Part shown: positions 9,675 to 21,700 of the stretch, piece after piece
How positions within the stretch are numbered: the first letter of the stretch is position 1
How the letters are laid out: each line of letters starts with the position of its first letter
NCBI GenBank assembly: GCA_039096225.1
Contig: JBBPEB010000020.1
Span: forward strand, 444,501-508,500
Reading direction: 5' to 3'
From: Blastocystis sp. Blastoise
Taxonomy: Eukaryota > Sar > Bigyra > Opalinata > Blastocystidae
Length of the DNA: 64,000 nucleotides
The notes under the pieces: model-generated
Seen by the model: the letters and a program-made list of their open reading frames with translations, nothing else
Told to the model about the DNA's origin: nothing
The model's database searches: none
Translations under genes and position numbers: made by a program

Positions 9675-10715
9675 CTATATTATACTTATTATATATATAG
9701 ATTCACGATCAAAGCTATTGACTCAAGGTATATATATATATAATATTATATATATGTATTATATTATATGGGTTAAATCCCGATAGTCAAGTTTTCAGAC
9801 ATTCATTTTACCAGTTGACATTTGTGCCTTAATTATTTACAAGTTGACATTTGTGTCCTAATTTTTTACGAGTTGACATTTGTGCCTTAATTATTTACGA
9901 GTTGACATTTGTGCCTTAATTTTTTACGAGTTGACATTTGTGTCTTAATTTTTTACGAGTTGACAATTATAATTTAATTTTTTACGAGTTGACATTTGTG
10001 TCTTAATTTTTTACGAGTTGACAACTATGATTTAATTATCTACGAGTTGACAATTATGAATAATTTATTTGTATTTTTATTTTTAATATTTTCATGACTA
10101 TTTTTAACAAAGAAACCTGAAAAAAAAATATTTTTCTTTAAAAAATCTGAAATAATTAAATTACTATTTTTAACTTATAAATAATTAAATCATAGTTGTC
10201 AACTCGTAAAAAATTAAATTATAATTGTCAACTCGTAAATAATTAAGGCACAAATGTCAACTCGTAAAAAAATAGGACACAAATGTCAACTTGTAAATAA
10301 TTAAGGCACAAATGTCAACTCGTAAATAATTAAGGCACAAATGTCAACTCGTAAAAAATTAGGACACAAATGTCAACTTGTAAATAATTAAGGCACAAAT
10401 GTCAACTCGTAAAAAATTAGGACACAAATGTCAACTCGTAAATAAATTTCTGAAAACTTGACTATCGGGATTTAACCCATATTATATTATATTATATATA
10501 TAGATTCAGGATCAAAGTCGTTGACTCAATGTATATATTATATTATATTATATTATATTATACTTATTGTATATATAGATTCAGGATTAAAACCATTGAT
10601 TCAATGTATATATAATATTATATTATGTTATATCATATTATAATATATATATAGATTCAGGATCAAAACCATTGACCGAAGGTATATATATATAACATTA
10701 TATATCAACACTATA
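9540..10715. repeat. Dispersed 36-bp repeat within TA microsatellite
   Basis: Six copies of TAGATTCAGGATCAAAGC followed by [TC][AG]TTGACTCAA[GT]GTATA stand at about 9541, 9609, 9698, 10500, 10578 and 10654, all in the same orientation and separated by runs of TA. The foldback element at 9769-10479 splits the array into two groups of three, so it inserted into a pre-existing array. Confidence 0.8.
9769..10479. mobile_element. Foldback element with 29-bp repeats on both arms
   Basis: The 31-bp ends are perfect inverted repeats starting TGGGTTAAATCCCGATAGTC; the flanking TATTATA continues the palindrome. Each arm is built of eight to nine direct copies of a 29-bp unit, GTTGACATTTGTGCCTTAAT plus TATTTACGA, in inverted orientation on the other arm. 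A ~130-bp unique centre (about 10060-10190) has no coding potential. This is the architecture of Foldback-type transposons: long inverted repeats made of tandem subrepeats. It is probably non-autonomous. A target-site duplication cannot be told from the flanking TA repeats. Confidence 0.85.
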
Positions 10716-10800
10716 TATATAGATAATGAATTGAATCATATTTCAAATAATGGTATATGCATATATATTATATACTACTATATATATATATATACTATAC

Positions 10801-11081
10801 TATATATATAGCTGAATGTAAGCGATCAAAGCATTCCCTAATGAAAAGTATATATATATATATATTCATAGAAAGCCGCCGAACACTGTCAAAAAGTAGT
10901 TCAAAAAAGCGTTCAAGCAACAATTCATTCGAGGGTATCTTTTTAGTTTTATAATATATCTATTATTATTCTTAGACTCACAAGATGATAAAATACAATT
11001 CAAATACAAAAAAAATAAAAAACATAATGTGTCCTCTTTGTTTAATATAAATTGTTCGAGTATTCTTTTTAATTTTTTTTA
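10801..11081 (+). CDS. Possible small basic Ser/Lys-rich protein, partial gene model
   Basis: Coding-like sequence follows a TATATAG acceptor at about 10811: AECKRSKHSLMKS, then after a TA stretch SRRTLSKSSSKKRSSNNSFE. A GTATCT...CTTAG intron (about 10937-10977) joins in frame to DSQDDKIQFKYKKNKKHNV and stops at about 11081. The product is basic and low-complexity; I recognise no family. The start codon was not found and the TA stretch may be an additional tiny intron. It could be a host gene or a decayed exon set. Confidence is low because only composition and splice-phase agreement support it. Confidence 0.3.
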
Positions 11082-11381
11082 AATTTTTCTTATGTTGTGA
11101 TATTTTTCATCTATTCTTATTAAATATTTTCTTCTTAAATATTTTTCTATTTTTATTCTTTTCCATTTTCATTTCTCACATTATTAAATATTTTACAATT
11201 TCTATTTTATTTTGTTTTCTTATAATTTACTTGAATATATATATTTGTTATTGAGTTTAACCTATATAAAATGCCCGACTCTGCTTTATAAAAGTTCATG
11301 ATGTCTCTTTATATAGTTTAAAGTTTATGAACTCATATAATATTTTAAATATATCATTTAAACTATAAGATACAAAATAGA

Positions 11382-12036
11382 ATGTTGTTGTTTTATATTT
11401 TATATGTGTTTGCTTTGTTTTTGTGTTGTAAATTATTTGCTATTGCGAATTAATATTACACACTTTTGTTTTTGATATGTTTGATCTCGAAAATATTTTC
11501 ATTAACTTACAAAATATATTATCATATATATAGATTGTAAAAGAGTTGAAAATACTTTTGAGTTTCATACATCTTGCTTTTGTCTTAACAACAAGGGAGA
11601 CAAAGGTATATTATTGTCTAATAAAATAATAAAAATATTTTTATTGTTTCGTCTTTAGATAATAATAACTACAAAAACACCCTTGAGAAAACATTTTTTA
11701 ATAGTAAGTTATTTACTATTAATTGTGAAGGTATGTTTTGATGTGAAAACAACCTAAAATATATATAGGAACTACAGACTCAGAAATAACAAATAAATTT
11801 ATATTTAAAGACAACATAACTCTTTTTGCAAATAAAAACAGATTTTCAACATGTCCAACAAATCAAGGTAAATATTTTTATAATTTAAATTCTATTATGA
11901 CTTGATAGTTACTTTAAATAATAATAATCAGGAAAATGAAAGTGACGAGGATCTCTCAAGTCCTCCTTATTATGATGAAAGGGTTTCACCTCCTACTTCT
12001 CCTGTTTATCCTGTTTCTTCTCCTGAATATTATTAA
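11382..12036 (+). CDS. Predicted secreted Cys-containing protein, 138 aa, five exons
   Basis: Exons 11382-11427, 11534-11605, 11659-11730, 11769-11867 and 11909-12036 join to 417 nt. All four introns have GT...AG borders (GTAAAT or GTAT donors, ATAG/TTTAG acceptors), and every one is phase 1. Exon 1 encodes an N-terminal hydrophobic stretch, MLLLFYILYVFALFLC, with the shape of a signal peptide. The mature part has cysteines spread through exons 2-4 (TSCFC, INCE, STCP). The C-terminus is acidic and Pro/Tyr-rich (SDEDLSSPPYYDE then SPPTSP). I recognise no family. A run of symmetric phase-1 exons is typical of extracellular proteins. It ends 195 bp before the Rep-helicase exon of the plus-strand Helitron, so it is either a host gene or cargo carried by that Helitron. 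Open question: whether an upstream exon exists. Confidence 0.6.
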
Positions 12037-12230
12037 GGAGTTTTTTGTTTTTTGCTTATAAGCATTTTATTGTTTTGTATTGTTTTATTTCTTTTTTTCT
12101 TTGTTATATTTTATTTTGTTTTGTTAAATATATTATTTTTAAAAATTATTAAAAAATAAAATATCTAAATATATATGTTTACAAATATCTATATTGTTTA
12201 ATTAATTAAATCTTATATATAATACTATAG

Positions 12231-15200
12231 GAAACAAAAGAAAGCGATTTAATTCTCTTAAAAGAAGAGATATATTTGGAAATTTTATTAATTCACAAAA
12301 TTCAAAAATGAAAAATAATCAAGTATTAAACGAAAATCAAAATGATTTTAATCAACACAATTCGTTATTAAATAACAATAATTCTTTAAATAATGAAGAA
12401 ATAGTAACTGAACAACACCCAATACAACTAAACAATATAGAAACTATATCTTCTTCTTCTTCTATTCCAAGTGTTACTTCAACTCAAAGTAATAATAATA
12501 ATCTAATTGAAGCATCAATTAATGAAACAAATTTTATTGAATCAGATTTAAATAATAATACAAATTTAAATAATGGAATTATATATGAAACTTTAATAAA
12601 TGAAACAGATTTTATTGAAACTGACATAAATAATAATGAAAATATATCTCAATCAATAGTTGATGATAGTTTTAATTCCACTTTTGTTTTTGAAAATAAT
12701 GAAACAAATAATAATACACAACCTACTATATTAAATAATCCTATAACTCCTTTACATAATCAACACAATAATGATATACTTTCAGATAATAATAATAGTA
12801 TCAATAATAATCATATTCCATCTATACATAATACACCAAATTCTAATACAAATAATCAAATAGTATCTCCTTCTACTTCTCTCATTATAACACCTCCTAG
12901 ATTATCTCCTCTTGATTCAAGAATAATTAATTCTTCTTCTTCTTCTCATAATAGTAATAATAATTCTATTATTCCTCCTTTACCCAGATCATCAATATTA
13001 GATATATTAAATTATTATCAAATATCTCCTATTCAAAATCCTAATAATAATAATCTATTATCAACAAATATAAATAATCATAGAAGAAGAATTAGTTTTG
13101 ATTCTTCTACTTCAGATGATGATACAAGTTCAGATAGTGATTTCACACCTATTATTCCTCCTAATACTACTAATAATCCTATTTTGCAAATAGAACCAAT
13201 AAACTCTACAAATAATAACGATATAGATATAGATAATCAAAATGAAAATAATAATGAAGAAAATAATAATGAAGAAAATAATAACAATATTCCTATTGTA
13301 ATAAGATTTGAAAACTGTGAAGCATGTATTAAATTAAGTATGTTTAATATTATATCATTATATTATTATAATTCTTTATGATAATAAAACTATTATTATA
13401 TTATGTATAGGAAATGGAGAACAAATAATAGAAGAGAATGAAATAGATATTCATAGAAATAATAAATATGAATATTATAATATAGGTAAAATGAATCATG
13501 TTTGTATTCATTGTGAAGCTCTTCATTTTGAAGCTGAAAGAACAAATTATAAAATACCAAAATATAGAAAAAATAGTAATACGAATATTACATATTATAA
13601 CAATGATAATAATTATATAATTCAAAATAATTGTTTATTTACAATGTGTTGTAATAATGGGAAAGTGAAAGTAGAATCACCTATAAATCTTCCAAATGAA
13701 TTATTAAATCAATTAAAGAGTCAGACTCCAAATAATAAATTATTTAGAAATGAGATAAGAAGATATAATAATGCTTTTGCTTTTGCTTCTATGTCATGTT
13801 CTAATGTAGTAACAAGAATGAATGGTCCAGGACCATATTTTTATAGAGTTCATGGTAATGTATATCATTCTATGAGTGATTTATATCCTTCTGATAATTC
13901 TCCTCCTTCTTTTAATCAAATATATATTTATGATGAAGAAGAAGCTCTTCATATTCGAAATGGAAATAGTATGTTTTCAGAATTATCTTCTGATTTATTA
14001 TTAAGTATTGATTCTATGATAAGAAATAATAATAAAATATATGAATCTTTTAAAACATTACATGAACAAGTAACAGAATCAAGAAGAATAAATAATACTA
14101 CTTATTCACAAGTAAATTTAAAATTACAATTTAAAATAAGTAATTATGATGATAGAAGAAGATTTAATGCTCCTACTACAACAAATGAAATAGCTATGAT
14201 TATACCAAAACAAAATGATGAAGGTTTACCAAATATTAATCTTTCATGTTATCCAAGAAGAAGAAGAAGAAATGGAAATGAAAATGAAAATGAAAATGAA
14301 AATATATCAGAACAACAAAAAACAAATCTTAGTTATAATAATCCATTTTGTGATCCATTAATATATCCATTAATGTTTCCTTATGGATTACCATTATGGA
14401 GTTTAGAATCTACTTCTAATATTATACATAATTCTGAATTACATTTAAATCGTCAAAATAATAATAATAATAATAGAAATATTTCTACAAGAACAACAAC
14501 TAATAATAATAATAATGAGAATGAAATAATAGAAGAAGTAGAAAATGAATTAAATAATAGAAATAATTATAGAATAAATAATAATCATACAGAGAATAAT
14601 GATAGTAATGGAGATGATTCAAAATCGATGAGAATTATTCCAATTTTTAGAAATAGATCAGAAAGAGGATTTCCATTAGATATTTTAGGAAATGAATTTT
14701 ATACTATACCTACTATTTCATTAAGAGAATTTTATTCTTATTTATTATATACAAGACATCCTAATCATAAGAATTATTTATTATTATTTGAAAAATTATT
14801 ATTACAATTTATGGTTGATGCAGCTACAAAAATAGAATATTCAAGATTATTATTTATAGCAAATAATCAAACAAAATTAAGATCAGAGAAATATTCTGTA
14901 TTTAGAGATACAGTGAATGAGATGATACGAAATGGATTTAGTGATGAATATATAAGAAGTAGAATGGGAAAAGCAGTTATTATTCCATCAAGTTTTGTAG
15001 GTGGTCCTCGATATATGAAAAATTCCTATTTAGAAACAATGGCTATTGTAAGAGCTTATGGTAAACCAGATTTATTTATAACCATGACTTGCAATCCAAA
15101 TTGACCAGAAATCTTAGAATCATTAGAAGAAGGTCAACAACCTTGGATGAGACCTGATATAGTAGATAGAGTATTTTATATAAAATTGAAAATCTTAACT

Positions 15201-18200
15201 CATTTGATAACAAATTTTAAAGTATTTGGAGAAGTAAAATGTTTATGTTATTCTATAGAATATCAGAAGAGAGGAATGCCTCATGCACATATTTTAATTA
15301 CTTTAGAGAATGAATATAAATTAAGAACTCCTGAAGATATAGATTCATATATATGTGCAGAAATTCCTGATCCTATAAAGAATCCAAGATTATATGAAAT
15401 TATTACTTCAATGAATATGCATGGTCCTCATACAAGAACATCTCAATGTATGAAAGAAATAAATGGTCAACAATATTGTTCAAAGAAATTTCCAAAAGAT
15501 TATAGAAATGAAACTACAATAAATGAAGATGGATATCCAAATTATAGAAGAAGAGATAATGGTAGAGTATATGTAATAGGTAGACAATCAAATGTAAATA
15601 ATACTTTAGATAATAGATGGGTAGTTCCATATAATCCATATTTATCATTAAGAATAGGTTGCCATATTAATGTAGAAGTATGTTCTTCAGTAAGAAGTCC
15701 TAAATATATATTTAAATATGCTTTTAAAGGACATGATTCTATTAATGCAGAAATAGAAAGAGAAGATAATACTAATAATAATGCTAATAATAATAATTCA
15801 AATAATTCAAATATAAATGAAATAGAAATACCAAATGAAATGAAATCTTATTTAAAAGGAAGATATTTATCAGCTCCTGAAGCTATGTGGAGAATATATG
15901 GATTTCCAATAAAATATTGTAATGTGAGTGTAATTACTTTAGATATTCATGATGAGAATGATAGAACTGTATATTATGTGGAAGGAGATGAATAAAGAGC
16001 TTTAGAAAGAATAATGAATCAAGATACAATGTTAACAGCATATTTTAAAATGAATGATTTATATATAAATGAAGAATCAAGAGGAACAATGGATGAACCC
16101 TCTATTTTAACTTATATAGAATTTCCTAAATATTATACATATGATTCAAAATTAAAGAAATGGAATCATAGAAGAAGAAATAATAAAGTAATAGGAAGAC
16201 TTCCTTATATGGATCCTACAAATGATAATTTATTTTGTTTAAGAATACTTTTATTACATGTAAGTCGTCCATTAAGTTTTGATGATTTAAAATGTTATGA
16301 AGGTCAAATATATAATACATATAGAGAATCCTGTATAGCAAGAGGATTATTAGTAGATGATACAGAATATTATGATATTCTTGCAAATGAAGTAATAGAT
16401 GCTACTCCTTGGCAATTAAGACAATTATTTGGTTTACTTTGTTCTTATTATCCTATTACTGATCCATTATCTATTTGGAATACTTATAGGAATGATATGA
16501 TAGATGATTTCTTTCATCAATATATAAATGAATATATAAGTATAGATAGACAAGATATATATGTATTAGATTCAGAAGATAATGAAGTGAATAGAATAAT
16601 AGAAGAATATTGTATACCTAGAGCATTAAATCATATAAGAAGTGTCATAGATACAAATAAACATAATGGAGGATATCAAAGTACTAATTTACCACAATTT
16701 GATAATAATACTAATATGATAGATTATGAATCTGAAGGAATTAATTTTGAAGAAGATCATAGAATAGCAGAAAGAAATATAAGTTTATTGAATGAAGGAC
16801 AAAGAAGAGTATATGAATCAATAATGGAATCAGTGAATAATAATGAACCTCATAGAAATAATATGTTTTTTATAGATGGACCAGGAGGAACTGGAAAAAC
16901 ATTTCTTTATAATACAATAATTAAATCAATAAGAAATAATATAGATGATGTGATAGCAGTTGCATGGACAGGTATTGCAGCTACTTTATTATGTGGAGGA
17001 AAAACATCTCATTCACAATTTGGATTACCTTTTGAATTAAATGAATCTTCTTCTTCTTCTATTTCAAGAGGATCTCCAAGAGCAGAACAAATTAAGAAAT
17101 GTAAAATAATAATATGGGATGAAGCTCCTATGGCTTCTAAATATGCTTTAAAAGTAGTTGATCGATTATTAAGATTCTTATATAATGATGAGATAGATAT
17201 TCCATTTGCAGGTAAAACAATAGTATTAGGTGGAGATTTTAGACAATGTTTACCAGTAGTAGCTCATGGAAAAGAAGCTGATATAGTTCCTTTATGTATT
17301 AAATATTTAGATATTTGGAATGAATTTAATCAATTTCAATTGACAGAAAATATGAGAGCAAATGCAAATGAAATAGAATTTAAAGAATTCTTATTGAAGA
17401 TAGGAAATGGTGAGAGATGTAATAATGAATTAAGATTATTATCAAAAGATAAAGTACATATTCCAAGAGAATGTATTTGTGATGAGAATATAGGTGAAGA
17501 GATATTTCATGAATTTATTAATGATTCAAATACAGATATATATAGACAGAAATTAGTTTCAAATTGTATATTATGTGCAACAAATGAACAAGCATTTTTA
17601 ATTAATGAAAGAATTCAAAATATGATAAGATCAAGTTCTCATCATTATTATAGTCATGATGAATTAGCAGAAGAAGTAGAAGATATAGATGAAAGAGATG
17701 CTTATAGTACAGAATATTTAAATAGTTTAATTCCTCAAGGATGTCCACCTCATGATTTAGAATTGAAAAGAGGTTCAGTTATTATGTTATTAAGAAATTT
17801 AGATATAAAGAGAGGATTATGTAATGGAACGAGATTAGTAGTATTAGATACAAAACCAAATGTAATAAGAAGTCAATTATTAGTAAGAACTGATAATATG
17901 TTAGAAGGACAAGATATAGTATTGATTCCAAGAATTAAATTTATAGTAGATGATAGTGATTTACCATGTAAGTTAAGTAGAAAACAGTTTCCTGTCAGAT
18001 TAGCTTTTGCTATGACTATTAATAAATCACAAGGTCAAACATTTCAAAATGTAGGTATTTATTTAGAAAGACCTGTATTTAGTCATGGTCAATTATATGT
18101 TGCTTTAAGTAGAGTACGTTCTTTTCATGGTATAAAAATGTTTATAAAGAATGATAATATTAATCAAGGTCAATTAATCAGAAATAGTAATGAATGGTAT

Positions 18201-18233
18201 ACTAAAAATTGTGTATTTAATGGAGTATCATAA
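12231..18233 (+). pseudogene. Helitron Rep-helicase with two in-frame stop codons
   Basis: Exon 12231-13337 (Asn/Ser-rich N-terminal region; its own upstream start exon not identified), intron 13338-13410 (GTATGT...TATAG, phase 1), exon 13411-18233. The main exon opens with the Helitron N-terminal motif GKMNHVCIHCEALHFEAER. It continues with the HUH nuclease motif (RGMPHAHIL, about 15277), the two-Tyr motif KYIFKYAFKG, and an SF1/Pif1-type helicase with Walker A GPGGTGKTFLYNT, IIWDEAPM, GGDFRQ, INKSQGQTF and YVALSRVRS. Two nonsense codons interrupt one otherwise continuous frame. TGA at 15102-15104 lies where relatives have Trp (CNPxW). TAA at 15993-15995 sits where the intact neighbour has Glu. 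There are no frameshifts, so decay is recent. The 3' end of this element was not found; the tail-to-tail Helitron begins at 18435. Confidence 0.88.
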
Positions 18234-18434
18234 TTTATTTTTTTATTTTCGTATTTTTGTTATGTTTTTCAATTTTCTTATTTTGTCTTATTGTTTATGA
18301 ATATTCTTTTGTTATTTTTCTATTTTCAATGATTTATTTGTTTATTTATTATTTGTTAATAATTAATTCTTAAAATTTATATTGTTTAGTTTATAATTAT
18401 TTATCATTATCAAAAATAAATAAATAAATAACAA
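18234..18434. other. T-rich spacer between the two Helitrons
   Basis: Downstream region of the plus-strand Rep-helicase. It is T-rich with no ORF and no GC-rich hairpin followed by CTRR. The 3' terminus of the plus-strand Helitron is therefore missing, cut off, or displaced by the other insertion. Confidence 0.5.
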
Positions 18435-18488
18435 CTAGGGTAACGCCGCTGGCGCACCGCCTAACGGCGACGCGCCGCGGCTGCGTTG
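18435..18488 (-). repeat. Helitron 3'-terminal hairpin
   Basis: On the minus strand, arms GCCGCGGCGCGTCGCC and GGCGGTGCGCCAGCGGC flank a GTTA loop, then GTTACCCTAG. It is strikingly GC-rich in an AT-rich window. In Helitrons this structure acts as the 3' termination signal for rolling-circle transposition. Confidence 0.8.
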
Positions 18489-18713
18489 TTCAGTTGTGTT
18501 TTAGTATTATGTATTAAATAAGGGTTAACAAAACAACCTCGTTTATTATAAACATTTTTCGAACAAATAAAAAGAAAAAAAATAAAGAGTAAAAATTTAT
18601 TATGAACATTTTTAGAACAAATAGAAAGTGAAAAAGTAAAAAATTACATAGAAACAATAATTAACAAACATAAAACAATATATAACAAAAGAAGAGAAGA
18701 GAAAAGAAAACAT

Positions 18714-21700
18714 TTAATTGTTTAGAGTAGACCTGAAGACCACGTTCTTAGTAAATATTTCATTACTACTACTAATTATCTTACCTTGAGAGACACTATC
18801 AACTACCTTAATAAAAAGAGAATTGAAAGATCGAGCACGACTGAAAGCAACATAGAGTTGACCATGAGAGAAGACAGGACGATCTAAATAAACACCAACT
18901 CTTTCAAATGTTTGTCCTTGAGATTTGTTGATAGTCATTGCGAACGCTAAACGAATAGGAAATTGTCTTCTGGATATAATAATAGGAAGATCTTCAGGAT
19001 TTGAATTACAGATGATTCTTGGAATAATAACAGTACGTTCATCAATAGTAAGAGAAGGAGGAGGATTTAAAATAGTAGCAGTAATATTATTTGATCCTAA
19101 TCGAGTAACTATAAGTCTAGTACCATTACATAATCCTTTAGAAGGATTAAGATTTCTTAAAAGCATAATGATACAACCTATTTTCAAATTTAATATATGA
19201 GGAGGCATTCCAGAAGGTGTTTGAGAATTGATAAACTCGATAGGATAATTTGATTCTGGATCATCTGTTTCAGAATCAAGAATAGAATCAGAAGAGATAT
19301 AAGGAGTAGTAGTTCCAGAAAGAAGATTATCTACAATGAAATCATTTAAAGTACCAACACAATCATTAGTAGAAGCTAATATAACAGAAGAAGCTAATCG
19401 TTTGATATCAGAATCAAGAGAAGTATTGATTCTATGTCCAAATACAGTAACACATAAATCATCATTTACAATACATTGAGGAGGAATAGGAATATAATCT
19501 ATATCTAAATGATGACTAATAGTATAATTATTAGAAAGAACACCATCTCCTACTTGTAATAACCATTGTCTAAAATCATCTGCTCCTTCTAAAGCTCTCA
19601 TATTTCTCGATAAATGAATGACATTATTTTTGATAGAATTCCATAACGAATAAAACTTTATAGAAGAACTAACAATCTGAGCTTGAGTTCCTTTTCTTAT
19701 AACTGGTAAACATTGTCTGAAATCTCCTCCTAATACTACCGTTTTACCACCAAAAGGAATATCTAATTCTGTATTCATTATATCACATAATAATCTATGT
19801 ACTACCATAAAACAATCACCTTTCATCATAGGAGCTTCATCCCATATTATTAAATCAGCTATTCTTATTTCTTCTACTTTTCTTCTATCTCTAGCTAAAT
19901 CTATATTTGAAGTAGAATCAGGATCAACATTCAAAGGAATACCAAATTGTTTATGAGCTGTTTTACCACCTGGTAATAAAGTAGAAGCAATTCCTGTTGA
20001 AGCTACAGGTAATACATTCTTATTATGTCCACGTAAATAACTTAATAAACTATTATATAAGAAAGTCTTTCCACTTCCACCTGGACCATCTATAAAGAAA
20101 CATAACTTATCTTCTATTCTACTACTTTCTATTGAATGAATTACTCTATCAAATGCATTTCTTTGTTCTTCATTTAATAATTCTATTACTCTATTAGCTT
20201 CTTGTAATTCTAATGTAGGATTATAATTATAATCATTATAATGATGTTGTTCTTCTACTTGAGGTAATCCTAAATCATTATAATTCACTCCTATACTTAT
20301 CATCATCTCTTTTATATCTTGTAAAGTACGTATTTCATAATCTTGAAGAACACTATTATTATCATCTTCTATAACACTTGATGAATCTAAATCTTGAGCT
20401 AAAGGAGTATTTATATAATCTATTTCATTATTGTGCATTGAATGTTTATAATCCTCACTAAGAAATGATTTAAATCGAATCCAAAACTCTTTCACATTTG
20501 TTAATAATGATTCTGAAATATAAGTAATAAATAATTGTCTCAATTGACATGGAGTAGCAAAAACAATAGCTTCTGAAAATGAATCAAATACTTCTCTCTC
20601 ATTATTCAATAATCCTCTTGCTATAGCTGCTTCACTAAAGGTTCTATAAGGTTCATTACTATTCAATCCTTTTACTATCTTCAAAGAATCAAAGCTATCA
20701 GCTCCTTTCGTATTCAATAATAATAATCTCAAAGCATATCGTTCTTTATCTTTTGGATTCACATAATACATTCTTCCTAAAGCTTTTATATCTCTCTGAC
20801 GTCTATTCCAAGTATTTGTATTTGATTTCCATACATAATATTTTGGTATTTCATGATAAGCATAAATAGGATATTTCTCATCTAATATTTTCAATAATTC
20901 TTCTGATATATTATCATCATCTACTTCATAACTATTTATTCTATTTATCTCTTCTAAACGAACTTGAATCAATTCTCTTTCTTCTTCTACATTATTCATA
21001 TTACGAATACCATGCTTCTTCTCTATATAATAATAAGTATATATCTTTCTTTGATTCTGAACTTCTTTCTCTAAATCAAAGTATTTTGTTAATTTAGTAC
21101 CTTTCTCTAAACTATTTCTTAATGCTTCTTCTTCGTGTCCTTCTCGAAATAATATATATGGATCATCAGGTAAATGAATAGGTAATCTATTAATAGAAAC
21201 AGAATTATAAGTAATTTCAAAACAATTCAAACGATAAGAAGCTTCAGGAGGAGAAACATATCGACAATCTAAATAAGCTTGAGTTTCATCTACTATTCCA
21301 TTATCATTCACTCTTCGTAATTGAGCTATCACAGAATCATTTCCTTTTAATGCATACTTATATATATATTTAGTACTTTGAATATTACAACAGACTTCTA
21401 CATTAATATGAGCTTGATATTTCAATAATAAATAAGGATTATAAGGAACTACCCAACGATTATCAATAGTATAAGTATTATGACTACGAATAAGAGTAAT
21501 AGTTCTATCAGGAATATTTCTTCTTTGATATAAAGGATAAGAATTTAAATGACAATTAGTTTGCTCTATATATTCTTTTGGAAATCTCTTACTACATTTA
21601 CCTGTTGATCTATCAATACAAACACAATTCGTATCATAATCAGGACCACATGGACCATGAATCATATGTTTCTTAACTAATTCATAAAGAAGAGGAGTTG

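Noticed and set aside
9817-10440. Regular 29-bp repeats resembling a CRISPR array
   Set aside because: Units are contiguous without unique spacers, occur in inverted orientation on the other arm, and the DNA is eukaryotic. This is a foldback transposon arm.
13411-18233. Alternative genetic code (TGA = Trp, TAA = Gln/Glu) to explain the in-frame stops
   Set aside because: Neighbouring genes end normally at TAA and TGA and read through neither. Only two stops occur in one mobile-element gene, so mutation is simpler.
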